DNA from: Endomychus coccineus
Taxonomy: Eukaryota; Arthropoda; Insecta; Coleoptera; Endomychidae
DNA: 64,000 nt
Direction of reading: 5' to 3'
NCBI GenBank assembly: GCA_958510875.1
Contig: OY294067.1
Span: 280,879,242-280,943,241, forward strand
The position numbers and the translations under genes are program-made. The notes beneath the pieces are model-generated. The model ran no database searches. It was not told where the DNA came from and was given only the letters and a program-made list of their open reading frames with translations. Below, piece after piece: positions 1 through 8,930 of this stretch. How positions within the stretch are numbered: the first letter of the stretch is position 1; every line of letters begins with the position of its first letter.

Positions 1-40
1 GATCTTGGTGGCCGGTGACACTAGTAATGCTCTTCGAATA

Positions 41-1250
41 ATAATAGTCGAGGATATATTGCGTTTTAGGTCCAAAATTTGTGCAGTAAGTTGCGGTTTT
101 TTGCATCCGATTCCTTGATGCATTTACTCCATTTGCCCACTTCTTAAGTCTTATAGAAATGAGAAACTGCATTTCTTTCTTTTTTTCTGCAACTTTTGAA
201 GCAAATAAAAAAAAATTCTTCATTCGGCAATTTTTTTTGGAGATCGACCAAAATTTGTTACACGTGGATTTTTGGGGTCTCTGAACACGAATATGATGTC
301 AGAAAAACCATATAACGTACCTGGGGATCAGGAAGTCCTGGTTGTTAGGGTCATCTACGAGGTTTTTTAGAAATTTGCTAGGAAATTGGATGAAAATGTT
401 TACTCGGGGGTTTCCGAGGTCTCTGAACACGATTCTGATATTGAAAAATTCCACAATATACCTGGAGGTCAGGGTCTCCTGGTTGTCTAGGTCATCTGTT
501 GGACAAATGGGTCCGTTTTAAATGACATTATGAATTTTTCAATATCAGAATCTTGTTCAGCGACCTCAAAAACCCCCGAGTAAACATTTTGGTTCAATTT
601 CCAAGCAAATTTCCGGAAAACCTCGTGGTTGACCCTCACAACTAGGACTTCCACGTCCCATCATATTCGTGATCAGAGGCCTCAAAAACCCCCGAGTAAC
701 CAAATTCATTGCATTTAAGTACATAAAAACTCGTGTAAATGTCCAGGAGACGACCTAGACTACCAGGCCACCCTGGCCTCCAGGTGTATTGGGGAATTTT
801 TTGAATTTTTCCAGAATCGTGTTCAGGGACCTCGAAAACCCCCGAGTAAACATTTCGGATCAATTTCCACGCAAATTTCGAGAAAATCTCGTGGATGACC
901 TTCACAACCAGGACTTCCTGGTCTCCAGGTACATTATATGGTTTTTTTGACATCATATTCGTGTTCAGCGACCCCAAAAACCCCCGGGTAACGAATTTGG
1001 GTCGATATCCGCGATGTATTACCGGATAATGAATTTTTTTTATTTGCTTTAAAGATTGCACATGAAAAAATGCATTTTTTCGATGCAGAAATGCAGTTTC
1101 TCATTAGTATAAGATTTAAAAAGTGGGCAAATGGAGTAAATGTATCAAGGAATCGGATACAAAAAACCGCATCTCGATCCATCTTACTGCACAGGTTTTC
1201 GGACTTTTGGTCTATTTTGTGTCAATTTTCTTCGACTATAAGTTCCGATC
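41..1250. mobile_element. Fold-back element FB1 (long inverted repeats)
   Basis: Two arms of roughly 460 bp (about 45-500 and 745-1240) are inverted copies of each other. For example AAGTGGGCAAATGGAG near 1121 is matched in reverse at 131-146, and the text around 930-990 matches 265-330 reversed. Each arm is built from a module ending in ctgaacacga(a/t) next to a run like aaaacccccgagtaa; six copies are visible (about 268, 401, 545, 663, 813, 950), the first two opposite in orientation to the last four. The outer ends carry AATAGTCGAGGA-like sequence on both sides. Reading frames across it (for example 642-1061 on the minus strand) only translate the repeat. No transposase is visible. The layout resembles fold-back/Galileo-type DNA transposons, but that assignment is inference. 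Confidence 0.75.
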
Positions 1251-1439
1251 ACGCCTTGATCCCAAAAACCGCACCAAACGGCGACTTTGTCAAGATAAAA
1301 AGGTGATCCATGAATCACGCAATTATGGTTGTTTGCAAACTCATTGAGCAGCAAAATGTGGATCGGCTTCCAACTGCTCAAGAGCCACCAGTTCAAACAC
1401 GATTATTTGTTTTAGTTCTTGAGTCATTTGAATTTTATA

Positions 1440-1870
1440 AGCCTTCAGATGAAGTTCTTCATGCAAAATCTGACACCCTGACGATGGACAAATATTTTCT
1501 CAACAAGACCACCATTTCTTACACAAATATTTAAGCTTTTATTTAACGATTGTCTGAGTTTCGAAAATGTGGTGTGATTATTACTAATTGATTTGGCTAC
1601 CTTTTGAATTATATTCCATATCTCGTCTCGTTTGTTCATAGGTTGAGAATCAGTCATAGATTTGATGTAACCCCACACATAAAAATCCAGTGGATCTAAA
1701 TCGGGGCACGAGTTGGCAATTGAAATTCACTACCACGACCAATCCAACGGTGTGGAAAGTTTCATTCAAATGATCGCGTACAGCCAGTGAAAAATGTGGA
1801 GGTGCACGTATTGTATGAACCACAAATTTCTTCTCACCTGTAATGGAAGATCTTCCAAAATTTTGACTGA
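1440..1870 (-). pseudogene. IS630/Tc1-mariner-type transposase, C-terminal remnant
   Basis: Reading leftward from about 1870, the frames give APPHFSLAVRDHLNETF, then PDLDPLDFYVWGYIKS, then a helical tail ending near GGLVEK. APPH is the usual sequence after the second catalytic aspartate of DDE transposases, and PDLDPLDFYVWG holds the third. The two blocks are in different frames, so the copy is broken. The N-terminal DNA-binding part and first aspartate are absent. It lies just outside fold-back element FB1 and may be unrelated to it. Confidence 0.7.
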
Positions 1871-1974
1871 ATCATTATTTGAAAAATTCATCATTTACAT
1901 AGGAAGGTAGTTCAAATGAACCCATTAATATATCTAATAATACACCATACCACACATTTATTTTAAATTATATA

Positions 1975-2815
1975 TAAATTTTCGTTAGGTAACACCAACA
2001 CAAATACTTATTATTTTCGTCTTTACATTTCCTATTTTGTTTTCGTAGTCATTTCTATGCATTATGACGGTTCTATTACATTTATCCTCGTTCAAAACTA
2101 ATATTTGAGGGTTAGGATCTAAGAGCTCTTTTGTCTTTTTTTTTGTGATAGTTAAAACGATTTTTTGCTATACCTACTTCTGCTTTCTGTTTATTCTTTT
2201 TTTTGTCAAGATTTCTAATTTCATTTTTTCCTCTAAATTTTCATTTCCAATTCCTCATTCTAAATTAGCAATTATATTGTCGTTAGGCAATTTTTTATTA
2301 TCAATGCAAATTTCGGACCTAAGCTTAACGTATGCTGCATCTCATCCGGAATTTTTGTGTCTGCTAGGTTCTTTAACCATTATTTATGGATATTTTGTTT
2401 TGAATAAGCAACGCACTTCATTAAACAGCTTATCTTCTTTGATTGAATGGCTTTCATTTTGTTGAAATTTTTTTTCGGAATGGTTTTTCTTGATTTGGAA
2501 AAATTGGATGATAAAGTTGCTATCAAAATTCAGATAACAGGATTGTTTAACGCGCTTAATTTTGTTTTCAACGCTACATTTGTGCAAACTTTTTTAATGC
2601 ACAAATTTAAACATTTTTCATGAAGAGAATTTAATAACTTAGCGTAAACCTTCTTATTTTGCACCTTGCTAAGCATATTATCCTTTGATTTAGATTTAAT
2701 GAAATTTGGAAATACCTGCAGACTCCTACATCTTACCAGGAATATTCTACGGTTCTTCTTTCTTGCTAATATCTTCATCAACTTTCCCTATTTCATCAAA
2801 ACTGTAGGATAGGTA
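1975..2815 (-). pseudogene. Penelope-like element, N-terminal ORF remnant joined to a terminal-repeat scrap
   Basis: On the minus strand, frames between about 2815 and 2100 read LVRCRSLQVFPNFIKSK, LHEKCLNLCIKKVC and further basic, lysine-rich sequence; this is the upstream part of a PLE ORF before the reverse transcriptase fingers. Around 2035-2130 the sequence matches 54230-54340 almost base for base (cgtagtcatttctatgcatt), where a PLE RT N-terminus can be read. At 1975-2030 it passes into sequence like the PLE terminal repeat at 45530-45580 (cttattattttcgtctt). So most of RT and the GIY-YIG domain are deleted here. The plus-strand frame 2145-2465 is a shadow of this remnant. Confidence 0.65.
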
Positions 2816-4439
2816 CTTGTTCCTTCCATATTAAGGCAGAAAGCAAAAAGATTAATAATGAAAGATCAACATGAGCCCTAATGTTCCCAACTTTTCCCAA
2901 TCATTTACCTTTTGAAGTTACCCTGAAATTAACTAACCCAACTTAAACTAATCTAACCAAGCAATAAACTTAATGTTAAATAATTTCAAAACAATAAATT
3001 TGAAGAAGGCCGTGATCAACACCTTACAATCTCCCATGAAAATCCATTGCAATACATTTTGTTTTCGTAAGTTCTTAACTTTTCGAAAAAACTGAGGAAA
3101 TCAAAAAGTTAGTAAATGAATGGGGCTTTTTAGACATGTTTTTTAAAAGGAAAAAGTTTTATCGAAAAAAGTTCTAAGTAAAAATGTCTTACAGGTTGAT
3201 TATATCAACTCCTTACAAAAATATTTCAGGGTTAAAAAAAATTTCAAAAAGTGTAGTCTTATTGACAGAAAATGTTCATCAAGTTTCGTTTCTTTAGCTC
3301 AATATAGAGGGAAGATAAAAGAGAAAAACAGATTTTTTTTCAATTTTTTGGTGGGGCGTAACTTTTCAGGGGAGGGTTTTTCAAAAAATTGTATCTCTAA
3401 GACCCCCTTTAATTTCCATCAGAGAATCACCACTTACAATTTTTCAGTGTTATTTAAATACATCCTGTAGAACAAGACGAAATGTAATCCATAATAATGA
3501 TTGAGTAAATCATTTTAAGATTACGGAATATAAAAAATGAAAAATCTCCAAAGGAAATAATGATTTATCTTATCATGCTAATTTAATCCGTAAATATTAA
3601 TGCGATACGTCTCGGATGCATATAGGAACGATCGTGTCAGGATTTTGATACTCCAAGAATATACCCATAGGCTCTATGAACTATTACTAGTTTGATGTAT
3701 TTATCTCATCTATTCTTGAAAACTGTTGAGAGGTAATATTATTTTATTTTAATTGTGAATATGTAAATAGGTATGTATATTCTAGACCTGTAAATTATAA
3801 ATATCTTCACCGTAAATTCTTGCAAACTAATCCTTAGTTCATTGGGCAATAGAGCTTACCTATTTCAAGTATGGTATAAAAAATAGGAAGCTTATTTACA
3901 TATATATTAACGTACAACGTATAACTCAGAGTATACTTTTAAAATATGCATACCGATTATTTATCACAAACCTTAGGAAGAGGTATGTAAATATAAATTA
4001 TTCCTGACTTTACAAATAAAGTTATTAATAATAACTTATTATCGGAATCATCTTCAGTAATTGCTTCTGTGATAGGTACAAATGGACGTTAATATGTCAA
4101 GAATTTTAACAACTGAAAGCACTGACGTTATGTAGAAACAACTCAATCATTTTTGCGTACATATGAAATTTCTCTTGTAGCTGTTAATCGATTCTGAAAT
4201 GAAAGTTTCGATAAGTCAGGTGTTAGGAAAGCTTTGTCCCCATCGAAAACAATAAGGGAACATATTATTTTTAATTCTAGGGCTGTTACTTATTAGTTCT
4301 GTTTAATGTTGAATAACTCCAAATATCAGCTATCACAATCTCCCATGAAAATTCATTGTAATACATTTTGATTTCGTAAATCCTTAACAGTGAATATGCG
4401 CATATCGAGTTTATTCAATACCCTCTATAGTACAAGGCC
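2816..4439. other. Non-coding AT-rich stretch with a dispersed repeat
   Basis: No gene is recognisable. One roughly 50-bp segment occurs twice in direct orientation, at about 3028-3075 and 4335-4390, beginning caatctcccatgaaaat and including atacatttt and cgtaa, with a few substitutions. It is probably the tail of an unidentified dispersed repeat. Confidence 0.5.
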
Positions 4440-4830
4440 TGTACGCTGAGTCAAAAGTCAGTGTCATCAACATCAAGAGGTCTAGGAAGAAGAGAACAGT
4501 GAAGTTGTGGAACTCTTCACCTAATGCGGTTTTTCCCTCTGCTTATAACCTCCGAACCTTCAAGAAAAATTCGAATGCCTATCTCCTATCCCAACATTAT
4601 AGGTTTCCCTCTCGCGTAGTCTCAAAGTATATAAAAAACGTGTGGCACTCGGGGACTGCCGCGGTGAAGCTATTGCATAGCTTTTTTTCTCAACTTATGC
4701 TTATAATTATTTATTTATTTTTAATTTATGCAGTATTTTTTTTCTTTGATATTAATTCAAGTTTTTCTTTGATATTAATTCAAGTTACACTTTTTGAGCG
4801 TGGTGACCGATGAGTAAAATTTTTTTTTCT
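4440..4830 (+). pseudogene. Jockey-type non-LTR retrotransposon, 3' end
   Basis: The frame from 4499 reads KLWNSSPNAVFPSAYNLRTF followed by KKNSNAYLLSQ. This is the C-terminal tail seen after the reverse transcriptase in jockey-like elements (R..LWNSLP..VFP..YNLQTFK). It continues as HSGTAAVKLLHSFF and a low-complexity 3' tail. Related tails occur at 8755-8930, 50930-51090 and 62040-62150, so one family has left several 5'-truncated copies in this window, as target-primed reverse transcription commonly does. Confidence 0.7.
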
Positions 4831-4897
4831 TTTATTAAATAAAAGAAGTTAATATAGTTTAAAGTATTTTTATTATCTTACAATACATGTAGGTTAT

Positions 4898-5800
4898 TCA
4901 GGAATTTGTTATCATTGAAACTATAGGTTTATGGTAAATGAAATAAGAGACATAAGTTTGAGACTTGATATCCTCTAAATATCTGGAAAATACCGCGTCA
5001 ATGGTGACCCCATATTTTGTTGTGGATTCTTGTGGATCATTATTCATTTTCAAATTCAATTTTTCCGAAAGAAAAGTTGTCAACCGCTCTGATTTTTCAT
5101 CAACGAAGTTGATGTTGAAATCGCCAGCCAAGATAAGTGGAAATTTATTACCATTTGTACCAAGTATTTTCGACCCTTCTTCAGTGTACTCCAGTAAAGT
5201 GCGATGAATAAAATGCTCTACCTCGTCCAATTTTGGATTCGGAGAAATGTAAATTGCTACCATGACTATGTGTAGGCCATTTCTAAGTTTGCATAAGCAC
5301 GCACAAATATCTCCAACAAATGAGCGCCTAACATTAACATCGCTAACGTGCAATATTTATTTCAATATTCGGAGTCATAATATTAGTTACATTATTATTA
5401 TTTTGGTAAATAGCTACCCCACCTTTTGGAACAGTATCTCGTTTGAATTGAACAATACAATTGAAATTAGGTATTTCAATCGGATTATCATGCGCCATGC
5501 AAGATTCGGTAAGAAGTAACACATTTGTTTGTCTCGTAACTGAATCTTGTAAATCGTATTTGTGACTATTTAGACTTTGGCAATTGAAAGTCATTATTGA
5601 AATGCCATTTCTATTACTAAGGAAATCTAAGACACTTCGAGCTTTAAAGGCAGTCTTTTGAATTCTTGCAACAAAGATGCAGTCGATGCAGCTTGCCTTC
5701 GATTATGATAAAACTTGAATGTAGAATTATCGTTTTTTGTCGTGATATACAATTTTTCAATATAAGTCACCCGAGAGAGCGCAACATAAACGAGTTCCTG
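4898..5800 (-). pseudogene. Helentron (Helitron2) protein: end of Pif1-type helicase fused to an AP-like endonuclease
   Basis: Reading leftward from 5800, the first frame gives ELVYVALS (helicase motif VI, normally YVALSRVT), then after a one-base shift VTYIEKLYITTKN and ASTASLLQEFKRL. It runs straight into an exonuclease-endonuclease-phosphatase domain: ISIMTFNCQSLNSH, LLLTES, GGVAIY, YISPNP, LAGDFNINF, STTKYGVTIDAVFSRYL and finally YHKPIV. Helicase followed directly by endonuclease on one polypeptide is the known Helentron architecture, where Rep/helicase nicks and unwinds DNA for rolling-circle-like transposition. The Rep domain and most of the helicase are missing, and a second frame break lies near 5345-5355. 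The right edge abuts the tandem repeat at 5801. Confidence 0.75.
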
Positions 5801-6657
5801 TTATTTTTCGTTACGGAATTTCTTGATTCGGTCGCCGCGCTCAAAGCCCGCGATAAAAGCTATATGCAATATATACAATAGCTTAATAGAAACAGGTACT
5901 CTCAAGTCTCTGCTACGCGCGTCTAACGTATAAGCTCTAACTGACGCGTAGCGAGCTCCTAGAGGCATATGTCAAAATGATTTCGTTCGTAGCTAATTAC
6001 ATAGGACGTCTGGAGTTCATGCAATTATGTTTTTAGATAATTCGAACCTTCTAATTTCGATAGGCCACGTGAAAATCCCGGAGTCTAAAGCGCTAGAGTG
6101 TTATAACATTCGTATAAAATAGCGAAATTTCTCACTTTTAGAAACTTCAAATTAATTAATTAATTTGACACATGTGTTTAGGTCTTACATTATTTTTCGT
6201 TACGGAATTTGTTGATTCGGTCGCAGCGCTCAAAGCCCGCGATAAAAGCTATATGCAATATATACAATAGCTTAATAGAAACAGGTACTCTCAAGTCTCT
6301 GCTACGCGCGTCTAACGTATAAGCTCTAACTGACGCGTAGCGAGCTCCTAGAGGCATATGTCAAAATGATTTCGTTCGTAGCTAATTACATAGGACGTCT
6401 GGAGTTCATGCAATTATGTTTTTAGATAATTCGAACCTTCTAATTCCGATAGGCCACGTGAAAATCCCGGAGTCTAAAGCGCTAGAGTGTTATAACATTC
6501 GTATAAAATAGCGAAATTTCTCACTTTTAGAAACTTCAAATTAATTAATTAATTTGACACATTTTAGGTGTTTAGGTCTTACATTATTTTTCGTTACGGA
6601 ATTTCTTGATTCGGTCGCCGCGCTCAAAGCCCGCGATAAAAGCTATATGCAATAGCT
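5801..6657. repeat. Tandem repeat, unit about 390 bp, a little over two copies
   Basis: Units start at 5801, 6190 and 6584 with ttatttttcgttacggaatt, giving periods of 389 and 394 bp. The first two copies differ at only a few positions (for example aatttcttg versus aatttgttg); the third is cut off after about 70 bp. The unit is more GC-balanced than its surroundings and includes ctacgcgcgtctaacgtata and an ATTAATTAATTAATT tract. It begins exactly where the Helentron helicase homology stops, so it may belong to the Helentron locus; that link is inference. Confidence 0.85.
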
Positions 6658-6699
6658 TAAAAATATATCGCATAGGTCTACATAGAGCGGTCTGCGTCT

Positions 6700-7320
6700 C
6701 AGGGAATCAGTGTTACACGTTTGCACAGAATATGCATTGATATTTCGTTTTTTCGTTTGCACCAACTGCACAAAGGGGAATCTCTACGATTCATATTGTT
6801 GACGTGATAATTAAACGGCCCGTATCCTTTTAGTATCTGTGTCAGCAATTTGACATCGGTTTTAATCATATTCCTCACTTGCTGAGACCAGCAAGTTTCT
6901 CTATCGGTATTTTCGATGGCCTGCAAACGTTTACTAGTTGCCACTCTGCCGATTTTTGTGATCTGACGCAGCAGAATGGATTGTTTCTTTCATGTTTCAA
7001 GATGCCCGCTGTTAGCTCGAGACCTATTAGGGGTTCTTTAGCTATCAATTTTGCAAGCTCATCGGTTATTTTGTTTCCTTTTATTCCAGAGTGACTGAGG
7101 ACCCAGAATAGGGTGAGTTTGCCGTGGTCTCCGCAAGAGCTTTATAATAAGTATTACCGCTTAGAGAATAGTCCATCAGAGGGTTCAGAAAATTTCCTTT
7201 CTCGATTATGAGTATGTAATTGAAACGTTGTCTTTTTCCTCCAGTCCACCATCGAACACTATGTTCCAAATAGTGGATGAGAATACTGGACCATGCGAAC
7301 ATCCGTTTACCAAAGAGCCA
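6700..7320 (-). pseudogene. Non-LTR retrotransposon RNase H domain and C-terminal zinc knuckle
   Basis: Reading leftward, the frames give LFWVLSHSGIKGNK, ITDELAKLIAKEP, KSAEWQLVNVCRPSK, then LTQILKGYGPFNYHVNNM and CSWCKRKNEISMHILC. HSGIKGN..(A)DELAK is the C-terminal part of the RNase H fold found behind the reverse transcriptase in I/jockey-group elements, and the C-x2-C-x8-H-x2-C pattern is their usual terminal zinc knuckle. At least two frame changes and no upstream RT show it is dead. It begins about 40 bp after the tandem repeat. Confidence 0.75.
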
Positions 7321-7849
7321 CTGGTCTTAGTCTTACCTCTGGAGACTTCTAGGTTCCTGTTTTTCGGCATATTCCTAAATTGACTTTAGACAAATAGGTC
7401 CAAAGTCGTTGATGACTTTCCCCGTTTTAGAAAAGGAAACCCCTTTAGACGTGCGCGATTTCCTTGGAATGTGTGCGCAAATCTCACCGTGGAGCCGATA
7501 AGCAATATCGTTTTGTTTTAATGGCATGTAGTCGGCATGACGGTGACAGATGGTAGATATTACAATTTAACAGTTTTATTTATTTCTTGTTGAAAGTTAT
7601 GTGTTGCACCCATTCCTAAGGTGTTCTTGTGTGATCGGAACGCATTTTGACCTGTAAATAAGTGTGTATAAGAGTGTTATGACTAAATAAAGTGCATTGC
7701 AATTCAGCATTGTAAGTGAATGTTTATATTGGTTCTTCCCGAGTTTTGTGTCGTACGTACAGTTACTGGCGTTTGCTAGTTATTTACTTGTGCCGAATAA
7801 ATGTTCCTGCTCCTGGTTGCAAGTTGCAAAGGAAATTACAACAGAAACA

Positions 7850-7924
7850 ATGGATATCGGCTGTCCTTTAAAAGAATTCATGGTAACAACAATTAAAGAG
7901 CAGTATTCTCGTAGTGGTACCGCA
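7850..7924 (+). CDS. Candidate first coding exon (25 codons), product unknown
   Basis: An ATG at 7850 in a good context (ACAATGG) opens MDIGCPLKEFMVTTIKEQYS plus five residues and meets GCAGTAAGT at 7922-7930, a strong 5' splice-site match; the exon would be 75 nt and end in phase 0. Upstream, 7430-7849 is non-coding with no core promoter that I can pin down. No acceptor or second exon was recognised and I do not know the protein, so chance is a serious alternative. This is one of very few places in the window that could be host gene rather than transposon. Confidence 0.2.
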
Positions 7925-8220
7925 GTAAGTGTAAATTTAGTCAATTATTTGAAAATTAGAACAAATTGGAAACAAAACATTGTGCATTATAAGTGACAGT
8001 AATGCACTCAATAGCAAAGCCATGAATAATTCTTCTAAACATTCTTTTTATTATATTTCGATATATCAGAATTGAAATTGGTATATCCTGACCGAATAAG
8101 TTTTTTTGTACCATTTGGTTTTCGTACTATATTAAATCTAAAAATTTAATTTCATTATTATTTTCAGTTTCAATTGTGAATTGAAATTTATGGTGAAAAG
8201 AATTGAAAGAACTCAAAAAT

Positions 8221-8415
8221 TCAACACATCTTATCTATTGGGATAGCAGCGATACAATCAACATATTGTTTGAAGAAGGTTACATTATAATCTAATCGAG
8301 GTATTACTTTTTCTACAAGGAATTCCATGACTATCTGGTCCATGGTACCTGATATTGGAGAGCTCATTGAGCAACCATTTAGTTGTTTGTAACAATGATC
8401 TTTATATTCAGATTT
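8221..8415 (-). pseudogene. Penelope-like reverse transcriptase, palm fragment
   Basis: Minus-strand reading gives KQLNGCSMSSPISGTMDQIV, VIPRLDYNVTFFKQYV, then DCIAAIPIDK. In PLEs these are motif B (G.PMGSPISP.LADIVME) and motif C (Y-V-D-D). Here the second catalytic aspartate of YVDD is cysteine, which would inactivate the enzyme. The open frame continues upstream to 8718 but that part has no RT similarity I can recognise; it is probably fused foreign sequence. Confidence 0.75.
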
Positions 8416-8754
8416 CCAAATCGTGGGCCCTAGTAGCCTTATTGAAGCCAGAATGATTGCCATCTGCAACAGGTCTATCAAGATCTGTGCCGAGTTCTTG
8501 CAGGCCAGAACGATCTTTAAGTCCAAACGGAGCGGAGACCGAATTCCGCCCAAAACACCGATAATCAGAACCACTAATACGACCTGAGTGGCCTGAGTAT
8601 TGCTTCCGAAGCTCGAACAGAAGATCTTAATACTTTGTCCTCTTTCAAGACTACGTTCTTCTCTGCCGGAGCAGAGAATTCGATGATATAGTCTTGGTTT
8701 ATTTATCGAGGAAGACAAACGTTAAGCTATCTGCTCGTACGGACCTGACGGACG

Positions 8755-8930
8755 GAAACGGCGAAGTTGTGGAACTCTTTGCCTAGTGAGGTCTTTCGCT
8801 ATGCCATATATAACCTCCAAACCTTCAAGAAAAATTCATCTCCTCTCCCAACATTTCACCATTGGCTCACACGATGCTCTTCGACCTTTATAGGTTTCCC
8901 TTTCGTGTAGTCAAAGTATAGAAAAAAATG
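8755..8930 (+). pseudogene. Jockey-type 3' end fragment
   Basis: The text from aagttgtggaactctttgcc to ccttcaagaaaaattc repeats the jockey tail at 4500-4580, and tcgtgtagtcaaagtat matches the end of the same family at 51075 and 62128. Coding sense (LWNSLPSEVF then NLQTFKKN) is interrupted. It is another 5'-truncated copy. Confidence 0.65.

Noticed and set aside
642..1061. 139-codon minus-strand frame with repeated peptide pattern (Y.GVFE..EH.YD)
   Set aside because: It is a translation of the fold-back module; the pattern appears because the DNA repeat has a length that keeps frame, and equivalent frames are broken in FB2 and FB3.
2145..2465. 106-codon plus-strand hydrophobic frame that looks like a membrane protein
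   Set aside because: It is antisense to the PLE N-terminal remnant; T-rich antisense of lysine-rich coding sequence gives false hydrophobic segments.
8440..8718. Upstream half of the 165-codon minus frame as part of the PLE RT
   Set aside because: No RT motif can be read there and composition differs; only 8221-8415 is supported.
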